Positions 11,440 to 21,700 of a stretch of DNA of 55,848 bases are shown in pieces. The notes below the pieces were generated by a model. That model was not told where the DNA came from. It made no database searches and was given only the letters and a program-made list of their open reading frames with translations. The stretch spans positions 1 through 55,848 of IMG/VR virus record IMGVR_UViG_3300025102_000033, one strand, 5' to 3'. Position 1 is the stretch's first letter, and every line of letters starts with the position of its first letter. The stretch comes from a virus. The translations under genes and the position numbers were made by a program.

Positions 11440-11814
11440 ATGAAACAAGAAATACTTACTTATCTTGCTCCAAGTAAAGTATGTAAGGGTGTTGGTGTTT
11501 TTGCATATATTAATATACCCAAAGACACCAGTATTTTTCCTGTTACAAAGGAGGAGGACTGGTTATTTGTCCCTTGGTCTGATGTAACAGGACGTGCTAG
11601 TAAAAAAATTAAAGAACTTACCTGTGGATCATATGAGGAAGGATTTTATACTGATGTAGATATCAATCGTTTTGATATTTCATATTATATAAATCATTCT
11701 CGTAAACCAAATGTTTATCATGACTCTGAAACAGGTACATTATATGCAATGCGTGATATCAAACAAGGAAAAGAACTTCTACAATATTATCCACCAAATG
11801 AAAGAACGTGGTAA
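11440..11814 (+). CDS. SET-domain protein, 124 aa
   Basis: SET-fold signatures in order: SKVCKGVGVFAYINIPKDTS (AdoMet-binding GxG region, about residues 12-31), DISYYINHSRKPNVYHD (the NHS..PN core that closes the active-site knot, about 77-93) and AMRDIKQGKELLQYY, with the final catalytic-Tyr-type YY. It is about the minimal length of a SET domain with no pre- or post-SET cysteines. It would methylate protein lysines, host or phage; the substrate is unknown. It follows the basic 49-aa protein by 2 nt. Confidence 0.75.
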   Translation: MKQEILTYLAPSKVCKGVGVFAYINIPKDTSIFPVTKEEDWLFVPWSDVTGRASKKIKELTCGSYEEGFYTDVDINRFDISYYINHSRKPNVYHDSETGTLYAMRDIKQGKELLQYYPPNERTW

Positions 11815-11839
11815 TAGTAAATAAAATGGAGCACAACTA

Positions 11840-12280
11840 ATGTTTTGTCGCATTCGACTCAAGGACACAAACTATCAGGAATACCATAACTATCGGTTTC
11901 TTGATAGTTCTTCTTATGAACGGTGTTTGAGAATCTATAAAGAGTATGTTGATTATAAGGGATTTGAAGATGTGGTTCCAATCTTTCGTGAAGAGTTTGA
12001 ATTGCCCCATACAGACATCATTGGTTACTATGATGGTAATGAATTAGTTGCTTTCACTCTTGCATATAAGTTCAAGAGTGTCAATAGTGCATGGGGTGAT
12101 CAGTTTGCATGGAATTATAAAAATAAAAAGTTAAGTCTTGGACATATGGCGAATAAGAATGAGATCGCATTATATAAAAGATTAGGTTATGATTATTATT
12201 ATCTGGGTGAATCATCAGATTATAAATCAAAATTAGACGGATACGAAATTTCAGACTTTTTTAAAACATGGCAAAATTAA
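11840..12280 (+). CDS. GNAT/ATE-like acyltransferase, 146 aa
   Basis: The core DIIGYYDGNELVAFTLAYKF and then SAWGDQFAWNYKNKKLSLGH, with YKRLGYDYYYLGE, resembles the C-terminal acyl-CoA N-acyltransferase fold of leucyl/arginyl-tRNA-protein transferases and related GNAT proteins. The usual acetyl-CoA pyrophosphate-loop signature is not obvious, so the donor may be other than acetyl-CoA. It overlaps the next gene by 13 nt. Function is inferred from fold resemblance only. Confidence 0.6.
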   Translation: MFCRIRLKDTNYQEYHNYRFLDSSSYERCLRIYKEYVDYKGFEDVVPIFREEFELPHTDIIGYYDGNELVAFTLAYKFKSVNSAWGDQFAWNYKNKKLSLGHMANKNEIALYKRLGYDYYYLGESSDYKSKLDGYEISDFFKTWQN

Positions 12281-12924
12281 TCGCAAATCTACCCACCAAG
12301 AAAGTATATGTCAGAAGAGAGTATCTTCGTGATTTTCAAGATGGGCATGGAGAATACGTAGAAGGAATCTGGGTCAGCGCAAAGTCCATACAAGGACGTG
12401 CATTCTACTTTGAGACCTATCTGCCTGAATATGGTGCAATGTTCGATAAACTGCCCATATCGGCGTTCCTAGCACGTCCAGAGAAACCAGATCCTGATAT
12501 GGACCTTGTGAATCTTCAGTTCTGGAATTGTATGGACTATGATTTCACTGTAATTGAAAAGCAATTTGTATCACCGATGGAATGGGAAGTCAGAACAAGA
12601 CACTTTGGTAACATTAAAGGCAGTTATATCTGCACTTTAGACAACTATCACGGAGATTTTAATCAAATCGATGCTTCAACAAGTGAGTTGCCTGATGAAC
12701 ATAAGTCATTTAATCTGATTGAGTTAAGAAATGGTCAGTTTTGCCTATATCCAAACAACAGGTGTCGGATCTATGACACTTCAATGACTCCTGAAAAACC
12801 TAAAATTCCCGATTTTAAGGTATCAACATGTATTTTCCAAACTGAAAACGATACTAACTGGGGAAGACTTGGTGATTGTGACGATTATTTCTGGACAACA
12901 CCCGATGAGAGACAAAAAAAGTAG
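12268..12924 (+). CDS. Conserved cyanophage hypothetical protein, 218 aa
   Basis: Function not recognised. It is rich in aromatic residues and beta strands (YVEGIWVSAKSIQGRAFYFE, SPMEWEVRTRHFGNIKGSYI, FNLIELRNGQFCLYPNNRCR), with no membrane segment. It sits just before the structural module and may belong to it or be a late non-structural protein. It overlaps the preceding gene by 13 nt and the next by 20 nt. Confidence 0.7.
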   Translation: MAKLIANLPTKKVYVRREYLRDFQDGHGEYVEGIWVSAKSIQGRAFYFETYLPEYGAMFDKLPISAFLARPEKPDPDMDLVNLQFWNCMDYDFTVIEKQFVSPMEWEVRTRHFGNIKGSYICTLDNYHGDFNQIDASTSELPDEHKSFNLIELRNGQFCLYPNNRCRIYDTSMTPEKPKIPDFKVSTCIFQTENDTNWGRLGDCDDYFWTTPDERQKK

Positions 12925-13375
12925 ACATGTTCGGAAATGGATTCGTAATTTATCCAGAGTTAGACCTGAGTTAGGAAACTTTTCATTATGTCCCTTTGCT
13001 TCGACTGCCAATTTTCTGATTATTGAACAGAAATTGGATGAAATTGTTCCATATCCAGATTATGATGTGGTAATTAACATTGTAGAAGATCATCATGAGA
13101 GTGATTACCTTTACAATGCTGTTGACCACTACAATTTAAAGTATAAAGACTACAAATTCATTGCAGATCACGGTAAAACTGATACTTTTATCAACAAAAT
13201 ACAATCCAATAACGGAAAATATAATCTAGTTCTTTTTCAACCACGAAAAGATTTAACTGAGGCAAGAATAAAACTTGCAAAAACCAATTATTATGATTAT
13301 TGGGATAAAGATTACCTTAAAGAAGTTCTTGAAGATGATTATGAAATCGTAAAACAAGAAATAAATAAAAAATAA
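12905..13375 (+). CDS. Hypothetical protein with LCPFA motif, 156 aa
   Basis: It starts MRDKKSRHVRKWIRNLSRVR. The segment GNFSLCPFA near residue 25-33 resembles the conserved N-terminal N..L..CPFA block of DUF1415-like proteins, but I am not certain of the family. The rest alternates strands and acidic helices (DYDVVINIVEDHHESDYLYN). ATG 12905 is chosen inside the end of the previous gene. It is the last gene before the late promoter of the baseplate operon. Confidence 0.6.
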   Translation: MRDKKSRHVRKWIRNLSRVRPELGNFSLCPFASTANFLIIEQKLDEIVPYPDYDVVINIVEDHHESDYLYNAVDHYNLKYKDYKFIADHGKTDTFINKIQSNNGKYNLVLFQPRKDLTEARIKLAKTNYYDYWDKDYLKEVLEDDYEIVKQEINKK

Positions 13376-13427
13376 AGATTATGTGCAACGATTTGAAGGC
13401 AGGGAAGAAAAATCTTCAAGAATAAGG

Positions 13428-13435
13428 TATAAATA
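13428..13435 (+). promoter_or_regulatory. T4-type late promoter (TATAAATA)
   Basis: Exact TATAAATA, 18 nt before the gp25 ATG. It is the likely main late start for the wedge operon gp25-gp6-4005-aa gene. Confidence 0.85.
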
Positions 13436-13453
13436 AATAAAAACTCCTTGTAA

Positions 13454-13855
13454 ATGGCAATCCAAAGGATATCAAGAGCATTTAAAGACATTAGTTTGTC
13501 CTTTGATGCACATCCTGTCACCAAAGATCTACTAGTTCTAAAGAATGAAAACGCGATTCGTAGATCGGTGAGGAATATTGTGGAAACTATCCCAACAGAA
13601 AGGTTTTTTAATTCATTATTTGGATCTGAAGTTAGGGATAGTCTATTTGAATTTGTAGATTTTGGTACTGCATCAGCAATTCAAAATCAAATTTTAGTTT
13701 CACTTGAAAATTTTGAACCAAGAATTGGAAATGTAGAGGTAAATGTTTTTCCTCGTCCAGATCAAAATTCATTCAATGTAACTGTTATATTTGATATTAT
13801 TGGTCAGGAGTTTCCAACTCAAGAATATTCGTTCCTATTAGAGGCAACAAGATAA
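13454..13855 (+). CDS. gp25: gp25 baseplate wedge protein
   Basis: 133 aa, the same length as T4 gp25 (132 aa). This is the lysozyme-fold-related wedge component that nucleates sheath contact at the baseplate periphery. Landmarks are the KNENAIRRSVRNIVETIPTE segment typical of gp25/W-like proteins and a C-terminal beta part (FNVTVIFDIIGQEFPTQEYS). It lies directly downstream of a late promoter and 1 nt before gp6, as expected. Confidence 0.93.
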   Translation: MAIQRISRAFKDISLSFDAHPVTKDLLVLKNENAIRRSVRNIVETIPTERFFNSLFGSEVRDSLFEFVDFGTASAIQNQILVSLENFEPRIGNVEVNVFPRPDQNSFNVTVIFDIIGQEFPTQEYSFLLEATR

Positions 13856-13856
13856 T

Positions 13857-15767
13857 ATGCCTTTTACTAAGTATACAAATCTAGACTTTGATCAGATAAA
13901 GTCATCCATCAAAGATTATCTCCGTGCAAATTCTAATTTCACTGACTTTGATTTTGAAGGATCTAACTTTTCTGTCTTAATAGACACGCTAGCATATAAC
14001 ACATATATCACAGCATTCAACTCAAATATGATTGTGAATGAATCCTTCTTGGATTCTGCAACTCTCAGAGAGAATGTTGTATCATTGGCAAGAAATATTG
14101 GTTATGTGCCTCGCTCTAGAACCTCTGCAAGGGCACAAATCTCATTTTCGGTACAAAGACCTGATGGAGATTCATCCGCGCAGGTGACCCTCAGTAGAGG
14201 TCTCGTATGTACCGGAACTAGTTCTAACAGCAATTTTGTATTTTCAATACCAGAGGATATTACCAGAAATTTTGTTGATGGAGTGGCAACGTTTGACAAC
14301 ATTGTAATCTATGAAGGAACGTATTTAACAAAGCAATTTTTATATGATGGATCTCTCGATCAAAAATTTATCCTCAATAACTCTTTTATAGACACTTCTA
14401 CTCTTAAAGTATACATTAAAAAAGAAAATGATAGTGGTATAGGAATTGAATATTCTTTGGTTGATAATATTGTTAATGTAAAATCAAATTCTCAAATTTA
14501 TCTTATACAGGAAGTACAAGATGAAAAGTATCAATTACTTTTTGGGGATGGATTAATTGGAAAAAAACTTGGAACTGATAGAAATTCTGATGGCAACATC
14601 ATAACGACAAATTATATCGTATCAAACGGTTCTGATGGCAACGGAGTTAGTAATTTTTCTCTTGCTGGAAGTTTTTTAACCTCTGATGGTAACAATATTA
14701 ATCCATCTACGATAGCAATCATTACAAATCAAAAATCTCAAAATGGATCTGAGATAGAATCGATTGATTCCGTTAGATATTTTGCTCCAAAAATATATTC
14801 TGCACAATCAAGAGCAGTTACTGGTCGTGATTATGAAGCAATTATCAAAATGATCTACCCAGACACCGAATCTGTGGCGGTTGTTGGTGGAGAAGAGATG
14901 GAACCACCACAATTTGGAACTGTAAACATCAGTATAAAACCAAAAAATGGAACTTTTGTCTCAGATTTTAATAAATCTAGAATTTTATCACAATTAAAAC
15001 AATATACAGTCTCTGGAATCAATCAAAAAATTACAGATTTGAAAATTCTCTATGTTGAAATTGATTCTTCCGTTTATTATGACTATTCTCGAATATCAAC
15101 TGTCGAGACACTCAAAACAAATGTTCTTAATTCTTTAAATGAGTATTCGAACTCAGTGGATATTAATAAATTTGGTGGTAGATTCAAATATAGTAAAATT
15201 CAACAAATTATTGACAACACAAATACAGCAATAACTTCAAATATCACCAAAGTAAAAATTAGAAGGGATTTAAAGGCAGTAATAAATCAATTTGCCCAGT
15301 ATGAACTATGTTATGGAAACAGATTTCATGTAAATAGTGGTGGATATAATATTAAATCAACCGGTTTTAGAATTGCAAATGATTCCGATGTGGTTTATTT
15401 GACAGATATTCCCAATCTTGACGGAAGAACGGGAGTTTTATCAATTGTGAAACCACTCGATAGTCAAAATATAAAAGTTGTTGTAAAATCCGCAGGAACA
15501 ATTGATTATATGAAAGGTGAGATAAATCTTAATACAATAAAAATTGTTTCGACGGAACTTCAAAATAACATTATTGAAGTTCAGGCATTTCCAGAGTCAA
15601 ATGATGTAGTTGGACTTAAAGATTTGTATCTTAATTTTAACGTCTCTACAAGTGCAATAAATATGGTGAAGGATGTTATTGCATCAGGAGATGAAATATC
15701 GGGAACGGTATTCAATAGAGATTTTTACACATCAAGTTATCTAAACGGAAATTTAATAAGAGAGTAA
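13857..15767 (+). CDS. gp6: gp6 baseplate wedge protein
   Basis: 636 aa, close to T4 gp6 (660 aa); J-like family of baseplate proteins that build the wedge ring. The N terminus (DQIKSSIKDYLRANSNFTDF, then NFSVLIDTLAYNTYITAFNS and ANIGYVPRS-type segments) is the classical gp6 head. The region around 14800 (RYFAPKIYSAQSRAVTGRDY) is the conserved core of J-like domains. It is followed after 1 nt by the giant gene. Late-expressed from the promoter at 13428. Confidence 0.93.
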   Translation: MPFTKYTNLDFDQIKSSIKDYLRANSNFTDFDFEGSNFSVLIDTLAYNTYITAFNSNMIVNESFLDSATLRENVVSLARNIGYVPRSRTSARAQISFSVQRPDGDSSAQVTLSRGLVCTGTSSNSNFVFSIPEDITRNFVDGVATFDNIVIYEGTYLTKQFLYDGSLDQKFILNNSFIDTSTLKVYIKKENDSGIGIEYSLVDNIVNVKSNSQIYLIQEVQDEKYQLLFGDGLIGKKLGTDRNSDGNIITTNYIVSNGSDGNGVSNFSLAGSFLTSDGNNINPSTIAIITNQKSQNGSEIESIDSVRYFAPKIYSAQSRAVTGRDYEAIIKMIYPDTESVAVVGGEEMEPPQFGTVNISIKPKNGTFVSDFNKSRILSQLKQYTVSGINQKITDLKILYVEIDSSVYYDYSRISTVETLKTNVLNSLNEYSNSVDINKFGGRFKYSKIQQIIDNTNTAITSNITKVKIRRDLKAVINQFAQYELCYGNRFHVNSGGYNIKSTGFRIANDSDVVYLTDIPNLDGRTGVLSIVKPLDSQNIKVVVKSAGTIDYMKGEINLNTIKIVSTELQNNIIEVQAFPESNDVVGLKDLYLNFNVSTSAINMVKDVIASGDEISGTVFNRDFYTSSYLNGNLIRE

Positions 15768-15768
15768 T

Positions 15769-18700
15769 ATGATAGAAACTGGATTTGAATCTAGAGTTAA
15801 GGTTCAACAACTTATCGATAGTCAGTTACCCGAATTTGTTTTGGATGAAAATCCAAAATCGGTAGAATTTTTAAAGCAATATTATATTTCTCAAGAATAT
15901 CAAGGTGGTCCAACTGATATTACAGATAATTTAGATCAATATCTAAAACTTGATAATTTAACACCTGAAGTAATAGTTGACACTACACGCACTACATCAG
16001 GAATTACCTCTACGGACACTACAATCGCCGTAAACAGCACTAAAGGGTTTCCTAATGAATATGGTCTCTTTAAGATAAACAATGAAGTTATAACCTATAC
16101 TGGCGTAACTACAAACTCATTTACTGGTTGCCAACGTGGTTTTAGTGGCATCACTTCATATCATAGTGATTTAAATCAAGAAGAACTTGTATTTTTAGAT
16201 TCTTCAAGAGAAGATCACTCAAAAGATGATGTAGTTCATAATTTAAGTTCTCTATTTTTAAAAGATTTTTATAAAAAATTAAAATTTACTTTTGCTCCTG
16301 GTTTAGAAGACGTTGATTTTGTCAAAGAATTAAATGCTGGAAACTTTATAAAAGAAGCAAGATCATTTTATCAGTCAAAAGGAACTGATGAATCATTTAG
16401 AATTTTGTTTAATGTTCTCTATGGTGCAACACCTAGAGTAGTTAATTTAGAAGAATATTTAATTAAACCATCTTCTTCAAATTATGTGAGAAGAGAAGTT
16501 GCTATTGCTGAAGTTATTAGTGGGGATCCATCAAAACTTGTTGGTCAAACGATAGTAAAATCTACTGATTCAGGAACAACTGCTGCGATATCAGAAATAG
16601 AACCATTTACAAGAGAAAATAAGCAATATTTTAAACTTTCTCTTTTTGTTGGATATGATGATTCTTCAACTATTGAAGGAACTTTTAATATAACTCCTAG
16701 CACAAAAAATATTGAAACTGTTGCTATTGGCGCATCAGTAATTACTGTTGATTCCACAATAGGTTTTGCACAGACTGGAATGGTTATATCTGGTATTAAT
16801 AGTATCAGTTATACAGATAAAAGCATTAATCAATTTATTGGATGTACTGGAGTCGGTGCCACGATTTCTGCCGCAAGTAATATAAGATCTGATCAAATTT
16901 ATTTTGGATTTGAAAATGGAGATCCGGACAAAAAAGTTGAAATACGATTGACCGGAGTATTGTCGAAATTTATTCAAATATCCGAAGAACTTAGTGCTTC
17001 TGAAAATGATATTATTTCAGTAAAAAATATTGGAGATTTAATTGAAAATCCTACCATTGGAGAAAAAACAAATAAAGAAATTTTCGCCAACTCTTGGATT
17101 TACAATACTAGTTCAACTTTTGAAGTAGAAAGTTTTGGTGTCACCTTAACATTAACGTTAAAAAGTGAAATTGACAAATCTAGTTTAAAGAAAGGTGATA
17201 GTATTGAAATTATTCAAAAAGGTGGCAGTGACGACGGAAAGGTCGTATACCCAACAACAACCACTCCATCAAGTGTAATTGACATTTCTCCGGATAGAAA
17301 ATCTATTAGTTTAGATAATTTTACATTTAATGCGGATAGTTCTGTAGATTATAGTTTGAGAAGGAAAATTAATAAAGTTAGTAGCGAATTTACTCCGATT
17401 GAATTTGGAAATGATGTAATTACCGGTGATGTGCAAAATGTCTATACCGATTTAGATGGAAAACATGCTTATGTTGCATCCAATTCTTTACCATCAAAAA
17501 CACCGGGGATAACCACATCATTTACTTATGAAATAACTAAAAAAATTAACTCTGCTTCTATTGATTCTGAAACAAGTTTAGGTGATCGCAATAGTTCAAA
17601 TAATTTTACAACTATAACTTTTGCAGATGATGCTCCATTCGTCACTGGAGATAGAGTTTTTTATAAGCCAGATGGAGATCCTCTTGTTGGTTTAATTGAA
17701 GGATCTTACTTTGTAGAAATTTTACCAACCAATAAGAAAAAAATTAAGTTATACAATTCTAGAGTTTTTGTCGGAACAGAAAGTTACTTAACATTTTCAA
17801 CTCCATCCTCTGGAATTGGAAAACATACTTTCACATTATTTGAACACAAATCTGGCGAAATTGCTCCACAAAAAATATTTAAAAAATTCCCCCTACCTCC
17901 CAATAACAAAAATGGAGTTAATGAATTAACTGAACCAGATAATTCAACTGGGATGTTGATTAATGGTGTAGAAATCATTAATTACAAATCTAATGATGTT
18001 GTATATTATGGTCCATTAGAGTCAATAAGTGTTTTAAATGGTGGACGTGGATATGATGTAATCAATTTGCCCAATTTAGTAGTTTCTGCTGGATTTGGAT
18101 CCACGGCACTGTGTCGTCCAGTGATTCAAGGATCTATTGAAAGAATTGATGTTGATGTTTTAAATTTTGATATTGATTCTGTAGAGTCAGTAAAAATAAC
18201 AGGTGGTAATGGTAGTGGTGCAAATCTTAACGCGATTGTTCAGAAAAGAGTTAGAGAAGTATTTTTTGATGCACAACTAACAGCAGATAATGGTGGAATT
18301 GATAATAATACAAATCAGATTACATTTTTAACTGATCATAATTTTATTAATGGTCAAGAGGTAGTGTATGATTCCAATGGAAATCAAGGAATAGGAGTTG
18401 GAATCGGAACTTCTTCTCTAGTTGATTCGGCAGTTTATTATGCAAAGGTTGATAATAATACTACAATTCAAATATTTGAAAGTTTTGATGATTATTCTTC
18501 AAACACAAATGTTGTGGGATTGAGCACCCTTTATACGGCAGGTGTTCATAAATTTAAAACTAATGATAAAACAAAAACCATATCTTCAATTGATGTTATT
18601 GATGGTGGAAGTGGATATACCAATAGAAAACTAATTGTTAAACCAAGTGGAATATCAACATCAAAAGATGTAATTAACTTTATAGATCATGGATTTAATG

Positions 18701-21700
18701 ATGGCGATGTAGTTTTGTATTCCTCTGACGGAACACCAATTACTGGATTAACAACATCAACAGGAATAACAACCACATCTGTTCAATATAAAATTATAAA
18801 AATTGATGATGATTCTTTTAGAGTTGCAGATATTGGAGTTGGAGGAACATCTCCATCAAATTATGAAAGAAAAAATTATTCCAAATTAGAATCAACTGGA
18901 GTTGGATATCAAAATTTTGCATTTCCGGATATTACAGTTTCATTGGAATTTACTTCCACTGGATTGGGAACAGATACACAAAATAGATCAGTTATAGCAA
19001 CTCCTGTAGTGAGAGGATCATTAATTGATGCATATGTTTATGAAACTGGAATTGGTTATGGATCTAGCACGATTAACCTTGAGAGAAAACCACTAATCAC
19101 CATACAAACCGGTAGAGATGCTCAATTAAAACCCATTATAATTAATGGATCTTTTAATTCTGTAAATGTTCAATTTGGAGGATTTGAATATTTTTCAGCT
19201 CCAGAATTAGAGGTATTTGATAATAGTGGATCTGGATCTGGAGCAATATTGCGACCAGTAATATCATCTCAAGGTAAGATAACAGATGTTAAAGTTATTA
19301 ATGCTGGAATAGGATACTCCGCTGCTTCAACTGGAATCAAAGTTTCGCCTAAGGGATTTGGAGCAACATTTGATACAACTATTAGAAAATTAAGAGTAAA
19401 TAATATTCATAAGTATGGAAATGAAATACTCAAAGAAAGGAACGATAAACTGCAATACAACATATGTGGATATTATGATGATTTAAGATCCACTTTTAAT
19501 GAAAGTCAATCCAAAGTATCTGGGATAATTGGGTGGGCTTATGATGGAAATCCAATATATGGTCCATTTGGAAATTCGGATTCGTTTAACACTAGTTCAG
19601 ATCCAGCTCGTTTAACTTCCGGATATGTAGAAAATTCATCTAGTGTGATTGATAGACCTGCAGGATTTAGTGCTGGATTTTTCGTTGAAGATTATGAATA
19701 TACTAATTCTGGAGATTTGGATGTCCATAATGGAAAATTTGTAAAAACAACAGATTATCCAAAAGGAGTCTATGCATATTTTGCCACTATTGACAGTAGT
19801 GGAGACCCACAATTCCCATATTTTATTGGAAATACGTTTAGATCTAACACTTTAAATGAAAATAAAACTTTAGATCAAAAATTTGATTTTAAAAATTCTC
19901 AATTATTAAGAAACACTTTCCCGTATAGAGTATCCGATCCGTTTGCTGACAACGATTTTCTAATTGAAACTAATGAAATTTCAAGACAAAAAGCAGTTAT
20001 TGAATCTGTAACGGAAGGTCCTATTGAAAAAATTAATATCATTAATCCTGGCACAGGGTTCAAAGTAAATGATGTTTTAAATTTTGATAGTGATGGCACC
20101 GGAGGAGATGGAATTATTGTAAGAGTATCATCAATATCAGGAAAAAGTATTGATGATATACAAACTTCTGTAGAAACTTATGAAAATTCTATTTTCACTT
20201 GGAATGGTGGAAATGAAATAAAAGTTTCAATATTACCTCAACATAATCTGAGAGATAAAGAATATGTTACTATCTCCGGATTTAGTAGTTCTTTATCTGA
20301 ATTGAATAGAAATTTCCAGATTGGAATCTCATCTTTCTATTCAAATCTTTCCTCATTAATAAAAGGATCGGATGCATCTCCAGGAGCAGCCACCACAGAA
20401 ATATACGTATCTCAAATACCAGATTCAGTTTCTGTTGGTAGCAGTGTTGGAATTGGTTCAGAAACTTTGCAGGTATTAAATATATTCCCCAATTTGAATA
20501 TTCTCAGAGTTAAGAGAGGTTTGGTGGGAACTTCTCATACTGCCACAACAAAAATCTCATATATTCCAGATTCATTTACAATAACCAAAAATGTAGATTA
20601 TTTTGAATCTGCGGTCAATGATAAAATATATTTTAATCCAAAAGAATCTGTCGGTGTTGGAACTACTGTTGGAATATCCAGTTCTATGACATTTATATTT
20701 GGAGATTCCTCTATTACTAGAGAAATTCCAACTAAGAGGATTTATATTGAAAATCATCCATTTGCAACAAATCAACCAGTCAATTTAACTGTTCCTACAG
20801 GTGGAGCAATATCGATTTCAACTTCACCAACTGGAACACCATTTAATTTGCCAATATCCGGAGTCACTACTACAGTATACATTGTAAGAAAAACAATTAA
20901 CTCAGTTGGCATTAAGACAGGAATTGGATCTGAATTTGATGAAGTATTTTTCCGCAATAATGGAAGTGATAGTGATGAATATCTATTTGAAAGTATAAAA
21001 ACACAAATTAAATCCAGAGTCCAAAGAATAAATTCTGTTGTATCTATTTCTACCGTAGGTCTTTCAACTGTTGCGCCGGGTGCCACGTATCATAAGTTGT
21101 TGACAGGCGATACAATAAAATTAAACCTTCAATCAAAACTTATTTCTGGAATTGGAACGGATGCTTCAGTAATTGTAAAAAGAGATACTATCTCCGATAA
21201 TATTTTAATAAATCCACTTACAATTGATCCATCAGGAATTAATACTACCACAAATCAAATAACAATACTATCACATGAATTAAAAACTGGAGATAAGGTT
21301 AGTTATGCAGCATCATTACCTGCTTCGGGATTGACCACAGGTTCTTACTATGCATATAGAGTTAATGAAAATGTCATTCAATTGGCAGAAACTCTTATTG
21401 ATGCAAAATTAGATCCTCCAACTATTGTAAGTATTGGAAACACTGGAGGAGGAGAGCAAACAATTTCTCCAATCAATCCAAGAATTGCAATAACGAAAGA
21501 TAATAGTGCAATTTTTGATTTGTCGGACTCCACATTATCTGGATATGATTTTAAAATTTATTATGATAATGAATTTAATAACGAATTTGTTTCTACAGGA
21601 TCTACTAATGGAATAACTATCGCAGGAGTTGGAACTATTGGAGTTAGTGCCAACGCTTCATTAACTATCAATTACAACACAGATCTTACTAATATACTAC

